From assembly GCA_020698575.1 (NCBI GenBank), contig CM036241.1, positions 36,191,855 to 36,255,854 on the forward strand: a DNA stretch of 64,000 bases. The letters run 5' to 3'. The translations under genes and the position numbers were made by a program. This document shows, piece by piece, positions 46,423 to 58,605 of this stretch. This stretch comes from Bostrychus sinensis (Eukaryota; Chordata; Actinopteri; Gobiiformes; Eleotridae). How positions within the stretch are numbered: the stretch's first letter is position 1; every line of letters begins with the position of its first letter. The notes beneath the pieces were generated by a model, which searched no databases, was not told the DNA's origin, and saw only the letters and a program-made list of their open reading frames with translations.

Positions 46423-47019
46423 GAGATGCATGGCATACATCTGATCGCTTCAGACGTAGCATTAGATTTCAATAGAGCATCTGGGAGACAATGCATGTGT
46501 GTACAGGGCTTCAGGAAGGTCATCTGACATAAAACCTAAGCCAAGTCAAGGGAAGAGCCAAAAGGAAATAATATATAATTTTATGATATGCTAAATTGTG
46601 GTGTTCATTACCTTGCCCCTTTAGAATTATAAGGTTCTAGCTAATTTTTGTCAATACATATATTCTTGTTCCTGGATATCTGATCTACACTATATCAAGG
46701 GTTTTATGTATTATGGGTTTTTTTTAGATGGGAAAATAAAAAGTTCTATCTGCAATGTCAAACCTTAATTTAGAGCTCAGGTGCAACTTCAGAACAGACA
46801 CCAAAAAAGGCTATTTAGTTTTATCAGTGTGGAGAATTAGAGCTGAAAGAAAAAAAAAAAAAAGAGGGAGAGTTTAAGTTTACTGTAGTCTCATGTGTGA
46901 TGTAGTCTTAAAAACAGTTCAATTTTAAAAAATAAGTTGACTCCCAAAATATAACATATATCTCTTTAAGATGCACTGTTAAAAAAAAAAAAAAAAAAAA
47001 ATGTTGCAAAAACTCAAAA
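46423..47019. other. Intron with RTE-tail piece and A tracts
   Basis: 46505-46560 has CAGGAAGGTCATCTGACATA, then AAACCTAAGCCAAGTC, a decayed RTE-type tail. A tracts lie at 46850-46863 and 46981-47000. Confidence 0.5.
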
Positions 47020-47400
47020 ACTCAAGGTAACGGATCCCTCAATGTTTTTGATTTTTGAGGCCAACTCAAAATCTCAAGTTTTGAACTACTGTTTTTTCCC
47101 ATAAATTTTACTCTCATTACCATAATTTTACTTTCATTATTTTTTAACTCATCTTCCAGCCAACTTACTATCCATTGTTTAGAAAAAGTATTATTTTTGA
47201 TAATTATAAAAATAATATACTAAATTTAACAAAACAATGTTAACAACTTTTTCTGATCAATGGACAGTAAGTTGACTGTAAGATGAGTTAAAATATAATA
47301 TAGTGAGCAAAACTTAAAATCTAAGGTTTTTAGACATATGGACATTAAGTTAGGTGGAAAAAAAAAAGTTGTTTAAAACTTGAGGTTTTGAGTTGGCTTA
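47020..47400. mobile_element. Foldback (long inverted repeat) element
   Basis: CCAACTCAAAATCTCAAGTT (about 47062-47081) is mirrored by AACTTGAGGTTTTGAGTTGG (about 47376-47395). Further in, TAACTCATCTTCCAGCCAAC, then TTACTATCCATTG (about 47145-47177) is mirrored by CAATGGACAGTAAGTTGACT, then GTAAGATGAGTTA (about 47258-47290). The whole thus folds into a long imperfect hairpin. It is typical of a foldback-type MITE and has no coding content. Confidence 0.7.
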
Positions 47401-48459
47401 AAGAAATATGTTTTTTTGTTTTTTTTTTTTTACTTTTATGGCTAAAACTTTAAACCTAAATATCTCAAAACCACTCAGAACGCCGATAGCTACCTATAAT
47501 TCTAAGGGGATGACCTGTAAACCATAATCCAACATCTTAGTACATCAGAACGGCTGTAAGGCAGGTACAATAAAAGCCGTCGTGCCATAGTGTAGGTCCT
47601 CAAGAGAGACTCGGGAGGATCCTGTTGGGTTTCTGCACACCTGAGCCAAGGAGCACATAGCCCCCGGCGGCTGAGGCTGATGGAAATGAATAACTAATAA
47701 ACACAAGTCAGGGAAGCTTCAGGCTACTGCACCTGAATTACCTCAGCTGCGGAAAAAAACAATCAGGCGAAGACAGCTCGGCGGGTATGGAAGAGGAGCG
47801 TACGGGGAGTCACGAGTCTACTGAGACAAAACAGCGATGCCCCTTCACTTCACCAAGCTCATTTACAGCTCCTCCATCTCCGTCTCTTCTTCTCACCTGC
47901 ACCTCCAGCTCACATCAAAGTCATCGCTGTAGCTGCCCTCTCAGCGAGAAATTACACCAAAATATCTTCATTACCAGAGATGGGACATGAAGGGCCAGAC
48001 AGGCTGCTCAGTGGGTTTCACAGGGCTGGTTAGTCACAGCTGACACTCCAAAAAAAGAGAGCGCAGAATATAAATTAGACACGAGCCAAAGGATGACACC
48101 CAAGTACTGATTTGATGAAATATTACTCAGTCAGTACAACTTTTTTTCTTCTTCTTCTCAACAGTTGAATTTTCAGTCCTTGATATATTGTGTTGGAGAA
48201 ACTGATGTTCTCTGGTTTTATACGTCTGTTGAATGAAACATTTGCAGACTCCGACCTTGAAATAAAGCGCAGCATTTAGTGCTCACAAAAGAGAATCAGA
48301 CAGCTATAGACTAACTGAAAGAATGTATTATTTTACTTAAGATGACTAAGATTTGGTTCAATAAGTACCAGAACTGGTCTGGCTTTTCTGTGAACTGACA
48401 TAATGCTTTTTGGGCCTTAACTCATCACTTTACCAACCTGAAGCATGGGAATTTTCTTT
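47401..48459. other. Intron, nothing recognised
   Basis: 47560-47990 is GC-balanced without repeat signature, with a short plus-strand frame (47787-47990) that is Ser/Pro/Cys-rich but lacks a domain or splice context. Confidence 0.4.
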
Positions 48460-48873
48460 TAAAGTGGCCATATTATGCTTTTTGGGGCTTTTTGAAGTAG
48501 TTTTGGACACCTTTGCAATAGCATTTCACTTTTTATAACTTAAAATATTGTATATGTATGAAAATCATCTTCTTTGGGGGAGCTGTCACTTTGACGTTGC
48601 ATAGAAACACTTGGGTTAGGTTTCTGTTGCCCCCTGCTGGCAATGATGGGGACTGGACGGAACATAAAATGGGCTGACTGCTTCGTAAGGAAGACAGTGA
48701 TTGGTCAGTGCTTCCTGGAGTAGATGGAGGTTTGTGGAACTGAGAGTTCTGAAGCCTCAGAAATACAGTGCCAGAGACTACAGGATTACTCAAACAGGCA
48801 TGAATGATAAAGGAACAACATTCACATTGTATTAGGTAGAAAGCTCAAATGTCGATTTTGCATAATATGGCTT
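48460..48873. mobile_element. Family A MITE copy
   Basis: Left end TTTTAAAGTGGCCATATTAT, then GCTTTTTGGGG; body GTGATTGGTCAGTGCTTCCT, AGAAATACAGTGCCAGAGAC; right end TTTTGCATAATATGGCTTAT. Both terminal repeats are still recognisable. Confidence 0.75.
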
Positions 48874-49599
48874 ATTCAAATCAGATAGTGGAGTTGTAAA
48901 TGTTTTTATTCAATGCTGTTCCATTTATCAAAAGTTGAATTTGCTATCATCTTGGTCACATGCCCTGCTTTAATAATTTAGCTTTTAGTTTAAATTGGTC
49001 CCTACAGTACCTGACAGAGCCGGCAGAGCTGCTGCAGCCCTCGATCTGCAGACCATGCAGCTCCTTGTGGTTTTTCCCAATTCCAGGCTCGCAAAACCAT
49101 GTAACAGCCTCCCTTATAATAATGAGCGATCGGCCCAGTCACTAGACCTGGCTAAAGCAGACTGAAGACACACAATTCTCTTTTGTGCTCAGTATTGGTT
49201 AGTCAGGACATGTTGGGTTTTCATGTTTTACTATACATGTGTTTATTATTTATTTATGAATGTGACTTTGACTATGCCTTTGATAATAATAAGCAAGACA
49301 CTTCAGCCACATTGCCCACTCCAGTCATTGTATGTGGCCAGTTGTGACAGGCATCTGGTGTAAAACAAAACAAACAAACAAAAACAAACAAACTGCCAAA
49401 TCATTGTGTGACTGGTTCGCTCATGCCGAACACGCTGAGTTGGTGCGAATCACGCCAAATTCATGTCTCAAACCCAGCTTTGTAGAACAGGGTTCATATG
49501 TAGCGTTATTTGACTATTCACTGAATAAAAAATGTCATTAAATAATCTATATTTTTTTTAGGGTGAATAGCATTATACTATGGCATATACTGTATCTAC
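48874..49599. other. Intron with a short RTE-like piece
   Basis: 49345-49410 has GACAGGCATCTGGTGTAAAA and CTGCCAAATCATTGTGTGAC, an RTE-type tail, broken by an (AAAC)n tract. No exon found. Confidence 0.45.
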
Positions 49600-50215
49600 T
49601 GTAACCAGCCACAAAGGGTCATAAGGTACTTTGCATGCCGGTCCAAAGTCCAGATAATAGTAAAGTCTTAAGTCTTAGTAAAGTGTTAGGAATGGCATCT
49701 GGCCAGTGGCATCACTTGGTTATGTTTGGCCCCAGGGAAGGATTTCTGAATGGGCCCTAAAGTTATAAAGCACATTCAGTTCTACAGGTTCATGCATTAA
49801 GCTTTTTAATTTATGTCGCTGTTTTACTGGAGTTTAATACAAAAAACAGATGCTTATTTAATAATATTTGATTTTGTGAATTTTTTTACTACAATTTTTT
49901 TTTTTTTTTATCCTTTTGTTATGAGTTTACAAATTTAACAGGATTTGAATTTTAAAAAGATTTATGTGCTGCTCCTAATTATTATGAATATTTTAAACAC
50001 AGACTTGACCATAGATGAAGAAGGGCCTACTCTAATGGCCCCTTAAACTTTGTGGGCCCGAGTACAAATGCATTTTCTACACTGCCCCTTCATCTGGCAA
50101 AAAACAAAACAAAACAAACAAAAAAAAAACTATGTGCCAAATTTATCTAAGTCACTAGATGAGTAGATGATTGGCTGTGGCGACCCTCTAAGGAAAAAGC
50201 CAAAAGAAAAGACGG
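49600..50215. repeat. Composite of RTE-type tail and unnamed dispersed repeat
   Basis: 49605-49715 (CCACAAAGGGTCATAAGGTA, GTCCAAAGTCCAGATAATAG, GGAATGGCATCTGGCC) and 50115-50212 (AACTATGTGCCAAATTTATC, GGCTGTGGCGACCCTCTAAG, GAAAAAGCCAAAAGAAAAG) are successive parts of one RTE-type tail. Between them lies a repeat also seen at 13755-13905 and starting GGCCCCAGGGAAGG. This looks like an insertion into the RTE tail. Confidence 0.6.
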
Positions 50216-52469
50216 ACATAGAAGAATACATGTAAACTCTAACTGTGAAGAAAGTACAAATCAAGCCTAGAAAAATAAGACTTTTCTGTAGTGGTAGAGC
50301 AGCATTACTGCAATCAAATACAACAATCAAAATGTTATATATTCGTATTCCAGTACTAGGATGACAAATCACAGAAGACACATCTTGTATCCTTCTGAGC
50401 TCTCGCCTGTTGGAGGGCTGAAGGCATGGCTGTTAAATGGCTTTTTTGTGGTGATGGTTAACACTTCATGCCTCTGTGCCTCTGTCCCGCGGCAAGGCAT
50501 CCGTGCTGTTAGTATATTGATTAACAAGCACTTATAGAGGCGGTGCTGATAAAATAAAAATGGAAATGACAAGTCAGTGGGCAGCAGCAAGACACCGCCA
50601 AGTCCACTATATTTTTTTGTGGCACTAGAAGGTGACCTCAACACAGAATTATTGTGTTTCTTTCATTTGGGGCATTGTATAATTTTCCTTTTGCATAACA
50701 CTGAATGAGGTTGTTTATTTAACACTGAAACCACCACGGGATATAGGGCTGAAGGGCAGAGTGAATAATTGCGCAATTATTCATGCGACGAGTGCTCCAC
50801 ATGGCAAACGCACCCATATAATTAAGAGATTGGAAATTAATGGATGGAGGAGGGGGGTGTTTTTTGATTATGTAAAAAAAAAGGCAACTCTGAAAAGTTG
50901 TGTTTTTTTTTTTGTTGTTGTTGTTTTTTTTTAGTGCGTAAGTGTGAAGCGAGCCTACGGGCCGCTGTCGCACTTTGTGAAGGATTATAGACTTTTGGAG
51001 TCAGCAGTGTGTCCCCTCAGCAGCAGCGGCCTGGCCCAGATGGAGCGCTCTCCCCAGGTCCTGCTTTATTAATGTTCCATCCAGATGAGGAACGATCCCA
51101 CTGCCCAGCTCATCCCATGCGCCGCCCCCTGGGGGACACCTGCTGCCACTGTACCATACACAGGTTACGCTCTGGCACAAATATATATACTCCTGTAAGA
51201 ATAGCCAAGGCTTGGGTAAAACAAAAAGAGGTATATCTTTAGAGGTCATCTGGTTTGGACAGACATTCAAAAGCACTTTTATCTCCAGCTAAATTTGCAG
51301 AAGGAGCCAGCCTCCCTTGTGTGCTGCATTATGGGTCATTAGCGTCAAGCCGACATCAAAGCAGGCACTGGAGCTTCATTGTTGGATGTTTACTATCTGG
51401 TGAATAAGGCCACACAGGGTTGAGTCAGCTCCGACTGGTAAGTGTTTTGGATGTTATTAATATACAGGGATGTGAGGACAGCTCGCGCCCGCTCAGGGTC
51501 TCATGTCAGCTTATGCCCATAGTGGGAATTGATTATTAGCTTTGACAAAGAGAACTATGTCCTAGTTATGTCAGGGCCAGCAAGGCTCTTAGTGAAGAAC
51601 ATGCTTTTTAACAAGTCAAAGGCCCGTATCTCTGCAGCCCCGGCCAGCTTCATCACATGAGCTAAGATAAGGCACTCCTCATCGCACCACTGCGTCCCTG
51701 ATAAGCCCTCCTGCTACAGTTTACTTATGCATAGCCACACTACAAGGCAGGCGGCTATGTACTCATTTAGCCCGTATGCAGATGCCGTAAACGCGCACAT
51801 GCTACAATTTGTGTTTCCATGTTTCTGCTGTAGAGAGACACACACAGATGGGAGGCTGGCTGATCACTGATGGGGAATGAACCCTTCTGTTTGGCTGCAG
51901 GCGCGTATCACCGAGCATGACAGGTTGTCATGGTACATTTGAGATACATCCACAGGGAGACACACATGGACCTACAATTGAGGGGTGGCTCAGCGTATCC
52001 ACATATATTACTGGTGAAAGAGGGGCATGGTATGAATGAAGTCAATGTGGCATGAGCTTGCTGGAATTTAATGCAAGAAAAAATATATACAGTATAGTTC
52101 TCTAAAAAAATCATATACTTAAGATTTGGACTTCCAGAAGAAATTTATTCTGTATTTTCTGTCAATCAAATACCATGCTTTTACAAGAACAAAAGTAACT
52201 CTAATGCCATCTACGCTGGAGGTGAAGCAGCCTGCAGTGTTCACAGTCTTCAGTTAATCATAGGTTTAACACTTAAAGAATTTCACTGATAGACACTGCT
52301 AATACTCACAATCATTCAGTGGGCTTTCTCATTAGTTCCCATCGCATATCTGTGGACTTTGCATGCCATGGTGAACATACAGACTTCACTCATGGACCAC
52401 TCATGACCCAAAGCTTTTTCTCAGTGCATGATGAATAGATATATGTCATGGGTCAGTTTGACAATTTTA
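50216..52469. other. Repeat-poor intron, candidate conserved non-coding stretch
   Basis: Apart from T/A tracts at 50908-50932 no repeat was recognised. 51300-51860 has balanced composition. The short frames 51001-51276 (minus) and 51009-51242 (plus) overlap each other and carry no domain. Confidence 0.4.
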
Positions 52470-53110
52470 GTTCATTCATCCTGCTTATTGTTGCTATAGC
52501 TTGTGGGTGGGTGAAGCCTATATCCCAGCAACCTTGCCATAACTGGCCATTGTCCAAGGGTGCACCTTGGACAATGGCCAGTTAGTTGAAGGGCTAATTT
52601 ATTCACCATCACTATTATTATTATTTTATTTATTGAGAGCCACATACAGTTGACAGATTTTGCTGTCGAATGACCAAAAGTACTGTTCTGCACATCTTTA
52701 ATTATCATGAATTCACCTGAAGTTTATCAGCTGCGCATTTATCCTGGCTTGGGACCTGCACATTCTATGGCTGATTTTATTATATTTATTTTTTTGGTGA
52801 CCCAACCACAAATGTCATAGTGCCAGGCCCATGTCACACAAATGTGACACTTTCTACTCAAGCTTCTTAACTTGTGGTAAGAAGTTCTACCTGTGGCATT
52901 TTGGGCCTAATAAGAAGAAAGCCTGAGAGCCAATAAAAACTATTCTGGCCACATTTAGCTCCTGGACTATAGTCTGGACACCCCTGATTTAGATTAACCA
53001 GTTAACATACATGCATGCCTTTGAATGATGAGAAGAAACCAGAATTGAACCAACAATATCCTAGATAGATACATACTGACTGGCAACCCACAAGACCATT
53101 GTTTTGATTT
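52470..53110 (-). repeat. L2-type LINE tail interrupted by another sequence
   Basis: CATCCTGCTTATTGTTGCTA, GGGTGGGTGAAGCCTATATC, CCAGCAACC, ACAATGGCCAGTTAGTTGAA, GGGCTAAT at 52477-52600, and GTTAACATACATGCATGCCT, TTGAATGATGAGAAGAAACC at 53000-53040, are consecutive parts of the L2-derived tail in minus orientation. About 52600-52985 between them includes an RTE-like TATCCTGGCTTGGGACC and unnamed sequence. A perfect hairpin lies at 52541-52583. Confidence 0.6.
52541..52583. repeat. Perfect 19-bp inverted repeat, 5-base loop
   Basis: AACTGGCCATTGTCCAAGG (52541-52559) is the exact reverse complement of CCTTGGACAATGGCCAGTT (52565-52583), with GTGCA between. The right arm fits the L2 tail consensus I recall. 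The left arm does not and appears to be a copied-back duplicate. Confidence 0.95.
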
Positions 53111-54275
53111 AGACTGCAGTACCATTTTTTTAAAGCAGTGTATGTGCTGCTTCCAGTACCTTTAATTGTCCATTGTGAAGAAATGTGAGAACAAAGTATT
53201 GTTTTTTTGTCTGTTTGACTAGAGATTGTTCCACCTCATTTGAAACCCCTGGACTAGACTGTTTCTTTATTCACCTAGTTCTTCTTCTTTTATTTTTAGC
53301 AACGGTACAAAAAACAACTGCTGGAATTTGATGCACTGTTATATTGAATCACGCCTTATTGAACATATAGTATATCGTAACTTCCACAACATGGCCCAGT
53401 AGTATAATGCTGTTACAATCACTTCCCACACCATCAAATATATCTGACCCCACAGTGGAAGCTCCAGACATGCTTCACACACTGCCTGGGGGGCTGAACA
53501 TGGGCAGTACATTACACCAAACAGCAGAAAACAACACACTCTTCCTCACTTTCTGACAAAATCACCACCATCTGGATGGACGCAGTGGAGAACCAACAAT
53601 CCCACAATCCTCCTGGGCACACGAGAGGTTTATGTTGGTGGACAAGTTAAAGATAATGATGGTGAAAAGGTTTTTCGGCTCCTTTCGGTGACGCGTTCCG
53701 TGGCGCTCACCCTGAAGCCGTGATTAGATTGTTGACCTCTAACCTTCCTGTAGAGCCCCTGACCTCAGAATGGAGTTGAGGGGTCATCCAACAGTTCTGT
53801 TTGCCGTCTTTATCTAGTAAACTACAACTGTATTTTATTTTATTTTTCTCCGAACAGTAGGAAGTGAGCAGTGACGGTGAAGGTGAAAGAACAAAGCTTT
53901 TGATTTTGATGAGTTGGAGAAATATTGTGACTTGTTTCAGCTGACACGCAGATGCACATTAATGTATGCACACTCAAGACAACAAACAATAAAGGGTGTA
54001 TTCATAGTCAGTAGTTTCTATAGGCCACATTCCTTTGATCTGTCTGAAGTGAATGTACTCTGTGCACATTTTGCAGAGCTATAATTATAGTTTTGTTTTA
54101 AATGGTTTAGAGAGAGAAACTTGGAAAGACAGCCAATCTTTGTAATTTATTTAACTTAACAAGTCATTTGCTTGCTATTGTACCTATTACTTTAATTGCT
54201 ATTATATCTATTGCTCTAATTGTTACTGTAACTATTATTTTAATTTAACAGTCCCTCCAGGATATTGCGATGTTT
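53111..54275. other. Intron, nothing recognised
   Basis: Unique-looking sequence. A short minus frame (53339-53539) has Cys/Leu-rich composition without family features. 54165-54250 is a degenerate ATTACTTTAATTGCT simple repeat. Confidence 0.45.
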
Positions 54276-54795
54276 TAAAGGGGATATTTTATGCTTTTTT
54301 GGTATCTCTTCAGTCACATCTATGCACGTTTTACAAGCTTTAAAAACATGACTGAAAAAGCACATTTTCAATAATTACTTTACAGGAGTCATACAGAAAC
54401 AGGTTAAGAGACCAGCAGAGTGCAGCTCTGTTACACTCCTTTGAACGGAAACAGATGTAAAAAAGCATTTTACTGTCTTAAACTTGTATGATACCATTTG
54501 ACTATACAATGAAAAACAGCTGTGAGGAATCAGTGAAAACAGAGCTGTACAGCATTGTTTGGATTTATGAATGAGATTGATGTGAATGAACTTAATGTAG
54601 AGGGCTTGTTGATTGGTCAGTGTTTCCTGGAGGAGAAGGAGAGTCATGTGTTGGTGTAGAGCAGTGCCTCAGCAAACAGGGTTACTCTCACATGCGTGAA
54701 TAAAACAAAAAACAACTCCAGGTATGTTTTTGAGGAAAAACATGGTTAAAAGCTCAGAAAAGTCCTTTTTAGCATAATAGCACTCATTTAAGGGG
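54276..54795. mobile_element. Family A-related MITE, full-length
   Basis: Left end TTTTAAAGGGGATATTTTAT, then GCTTTTTTGG; body AGCTGTGAGGAATCAGTGAA, TTGTTGATTGGTCAGTGTTT; right part AACTCCAGGTATGTTTTTGA, ACATGGTTAAAAGCTC, AGCATAATAGCACTCATTTA. Both termini are visible. It is the best copy of the sub-type also found at 8262-8665 and 38090-38492. Confidence 0.75.
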
Positions 54796-55802
54796 AAAAA
54801 ACTTGCATATAATTTGCATTATAAATTATAATTTTTCTTTGCAAATGCACTATCACACATAAAATATCATTAGAGTCTATAATAAATGTAAAAATATAGA
54901 CATTAGTAAAAATCAACTTGCATGATTTTATTTGCAAGTTAAATTCCTCTTCCTCTTCATATAAGTGTACATTATGATTTCAGGTAAGCACTTAATTAGA
55001 AAGCCAAACATTATGTTCTGAATAGCTAATCAAACTCATGCCTTCTCAAACAAGTGTGTGGATTAATGTTGAATAATGACTTTGTGAATTTGACCCCCAG
55101 GTTCAGGGGTCCGAGTCTCAGTCCAGCTAATTATACTCTTGCTTCATTTGCTTCGTGCTCCCATGACCCCGCAGTTACTTTAGAGCTGATGCACACTGCA
55201 AGCGCTGGTACCTTAGCCTCATTAGGAGGAAAATCAGCTTTATTTAATCAAGAGCTGCGTACCTTTGCCAAAGCCAGAGAGGTTGCTTCAATAATAGAAT
55301 ATTTACTTCCTGATTTGGTTTTAAATAGTATGATGATTGACCATCTTGAATGCTAAATGTTGCCCACTGAGTGTGAATAAGTCTGTGAATGTTACTTATT
55401 ACTTATTATTGATTAATTTCAACTATTCATTCAATATTTATCACTTATACTAGTTAGTGATTACAGGGTTTTGGAATCTATGGCTTCAACTATTGGCAGG
55501 TTTTGCAAGAATTCAGACTTTCAGACCAAATCCAGGAAGTGACACATTTAAGCATGCAAAGATGAACAAATGTTTTATTGTATTATGACAATCAAAGATT
55601 AAATCCAATGTGAAGATACCACTACTATTATCTCTACCGTCTGGGCCATATTTCATCATTTTACTCTGTTGTTAATTACATCGGAGGGCTGATCAAACAT
55701 AGCATTCAACTAAACTGAAGACAAACAGCATACAGAGAAAAAAAAAAACAATAAGAGACAAATTATATAACAGTAGCGATTCTAAGGTCTTATATATATG
55801 TA
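54796..55802. other. Repeat-free intronic block with candidate conserved element
   Basis: About 55050-55370 has no repeat signature, balanced composition and an open 100-codon frame (55054-55356) with no protein family resemblance and no splice signals suited to it. This profile fits a conserved non-coding element better than an exon. The rest is AT-rich. Confidence 0.35.
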
Positions 55803-56082
55803 TTGTATGATAGAGATGAAATGTATGGCTTTTTAACAGGAGCCGAATCTTTGCTGAATCCATTCATTTCAAAGAGACGTTCAAAAGACTGGCTCATTTT
55901 TGGATTGATGTAATTTTGAGAAGCCAGTCAGTTCATTCAGAAAAAAATACCTCTGCATAGAGTGAGACCACCATTTAGGAAGAACAACTCATGCCCCACT
56001 CTGACTGGGTTCTCATTGTTCACGTTGAAGACCTGTTCAAAAGATTTGGATCATTCATGAATGTCGCATCTCTATTGGATGA
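55803..56082. mobile_element. Short hAT-like MITE with 8-bp target duplication
   Basis: The element (55811-56074, 264 bp) starts TAGAGATGAAATGTATGG and ends CATGAATGTCGCATCTCTA, giving TAGAGATG inverted termini. Flanks TTGTATGA (55803-55810) and TTGGATGA (56075-56082) agree at 7 of 8 bases. Internal words such as GACTGGCTCATTTTTGG and GACGTTCAAAAGACTGGCTC resemble those of the hAT-like element at 1474-2025. It has no coding capacity. Confidence 0.7.
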
Positions 56083-57984
56083 CGAACATTATAAGAGACA
56101 ATAGCCCATGTTTTGTTTACAACTTTTGCCTTAACAGTAGAACAGCCAACAAAGCTGTACCTCCAGCAACTGCTGTGAGGTGATTTTTTTTAACTAGGAC
56201 CACTGCAGGTTTTATAATTGTAAATTAGAAGTGTGTTACTGGAATGTTTGGTCTTTTTTCTCAAAGCATGTAAAAATAGATGGAATGACATAGCATCCTA
56301 ATTGCATGAAACCGAGCCTTGGTCAGAAATGTTTGGGAAGTACAGGCCTATTCTGTTCCAGGTTCTGCCACATAACTTACTCACAACCAGCACAAACACT
56401 GAAGATCTGACCACACACAAGACGCCGACTCTTGATGCACAATTTGAGCTGTCTGTCTGACTATATAATTGGCTATATTATTACAGTCTATGTACCATTT
56501 TTGCACTAGAGGTAATGGAGGTCAAAATGTCCTCATGGCGGTTCTCTCTCTTTTATTCCAGAATTATTTACCTTAATTAAACAGCTTTGGAATCAGTGTT
56601 GTTGCAAGACCCAGTGTCCCTGAAGTCTTGTGTCTTGTGAAAAAGCGACATGTCATGGTTAGTTATAGCAATGAGTCAGCAATGGCTTTATTTCCTCAGT
56701 GTTTATTATGGCAGAGCAGCCAAAAGGCAGAGGAAACCTTTGTTCGGATATGAGGAGGAGAAAACACGAGTCAAGTTGAGCCAGGGGTCACCCAAGAGTC
56801 AACCTGACTCATGAGTTTTTACAATATTGCAACCAAGACAGTGACGAAATGTGAAAAGTTGCACGGTTCCCTGTTAAATACCTCCACTTTAAACCTTTGA
56901 GGAGTTCAAGGTAAGGTTCAAGACTATTTTTGAGTTTTAATCAAGAGGTAAAGTGACATTAGAACTCTGGATAAAAACACCCTCCATAATAGCATGGGAA
57001 TTAAACGTCTATTTCTTTTTTCACACTGGATTTTGACAAGTGCAAAAGGCCACCATCATTGGTTTTCTTATCATTAATTTAAAGCCTTCCTCTCCAGTTT
57101 AAAAACATTACTGAGCCTACAGATATATTAACATTTTGACACAGATAAAAATCAATTGTCTTCCTCATCCGTCAAGGTGTTCAACATTCTGCTACCTGGC
57201 AGGGACGTGTCAGCCGGTTCAATCCATCACAGAGCCGGCCTGCCGCAGATCTGACAGATGCACTTGTAAAAGGTCCATTGGTTCATGTTTTTCAATCAAT
57301 TCAAGTCCCAGTCTGGCTTGTTTGTCCGTCAAAACTAAAGACTACCGCCTGCTTATGAGGCAACCATCTTGAATTAGACATTCTCTTTGTTTCCTGATTA
57401 GACCGAGCCCATCTGTCATTCTGACGGTAAACACTATATGGGACCGGGCAAGCTTTTTGTTAATTGGTGTTGGAGCGGTAAACCACACTGGAAGCTGCTC
57501 CTCTTGTAAACAGATGGACATGGAAATTAACAATGTGCCCAAAGGGGGAGTTAGGCCATTGGTCAGTTGTCAGCCTTCCCCCCTTCATGCTCTCTGACTA
57601 AAATCAGGGGTAAAGTTTGCTGGTGTGAGGACAAAGGTTGTACCTTCTGTGCTGACGACTGCACTGGGAGCTACACGGCTATAGGTCAGCAGCCTCCTGG
57701 GAGTGATGCATGGGTTTATGTCCAAAGATGGCGTTTGTCCCATGTTTAAGGTCACAGCCATGAGCATCTGAGTCCACTCATTTTACACATTTAGTTCAAT
57801 TCAATACAACTTTATTTTACAGCCTTACAAAAACATTCATTGCACTCAACAAAGATTTCAACTGTCAAGCATAGATGTCTCAATCATCATGGAGGTTCAT
57901 AGGAGTAAATGGAATTATCTACAGTATTATCTTGTTAGACTTGTGGCTTTTCTAAATAGTTTGTGTGACAATGTGCAATTGCAA
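56083..57984. other. Repeat-poor intron
   Basis: No named repeat seen. 57130-57780 is GC-balanced, with overlapping short open frames on both strands (57136-57372 plus, 57342-57542 and 57585-57767 minus) but no domain. Plausible conserved non-coding sequence, unproven. Confidence 0.35.
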
Positions 57985-58255
57985 GTGGCAATGGTGGAAA
58001 CAGTAAAGACGTTGTGGGTTCAATCCCCAGGCCATCTGACCTGCCTGAAGTCTGCCTGAATGTCCTCCCTCTGTTACTGTGGATTCTTCAATCTAAAAAA
58101 AAAAAAAGTGTGAGATGGTTGTTTGTCAGTGTCTGTCTCCAAGCGTTAGTTCCTGTGCTTATTGTCCCGGGTGGAGCCCTACCTCAGACTCATAGTTGCT
58201 GGTACAGGTTTTAGCCATTACAAACCAGAATAAGTGCAAGGAGATGAATGTATGT
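57985..58255 (+). repeat. L2-type LINE-tail SINE
   Basis: GACGTTGTGGGTTCAATCCC, CAGGCCATCTGACCTGCCTG, TGTTTGTCAGTGTCTGTCTC, CCTCAGACTCATAGTTGCTG, AATAAGTGCAAGGAGATGAA, then TGTATG. A recognisable sense-strand L2-type tail, preceded by a pol III-like B box. Confidence 0.6.
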
Positions 58256-58416
58256 GAAGATATGCCATATAGTCACTGGGATCTGACTTTGATTAACCCC
58301 AGTTAAAAGGGGATTGTTGTTTGAGGTTTGTGTAACTAAATTGTTCATGCACACAATGCATTGGGAAGACAATACAGTTAGAGTTTTTATTGACCAGTCC
58401 ACATAATCACATTATT

Positions 58417-58600
58417 GGGTGGCAGTAGCACAGTTGGTAGAGACTTTGGCCCTCTAACCTGAAGGTCGGCAGTTTGATCCTTGGGCAAGACCTCCTTGCC
58501 TCTGTTTGTTTGTAAGTGTTAATGCTTCCTTGATGTAAAGAACCTAGAGTGCCCATGGAGGTAGAATAGCACTATATAAATGTGATTGTTACATTGTGCC
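58417..58600 (+). mobile_element. tRNA-derived SINE, nearly complete
   Basis: GGGTGGCAGTAGCACAGTTG, then GTAGAG (A-box-like) and GGTCGGCAGTTTGATCC (B-box-like) form the tRNA-related head. GGGCAAGACCTCCTTGCC and the tail ATAGCACTATATAAATGTGA follow. Same family as 10362-10655 and 46178-46345. Not a functional tRNA: no cloverleaf pairing is kept. Confidence 0.75.
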
Positions 58601-58605
58601 ACACA

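Noticed and set aside
58417..58600. Functional tRNA gene
   Set aside because: Only the promoter-like A and B boxes are recognisable. No cloverleaf stems are kept and the body and tail are those of a SINE seen elsewhere in the window.
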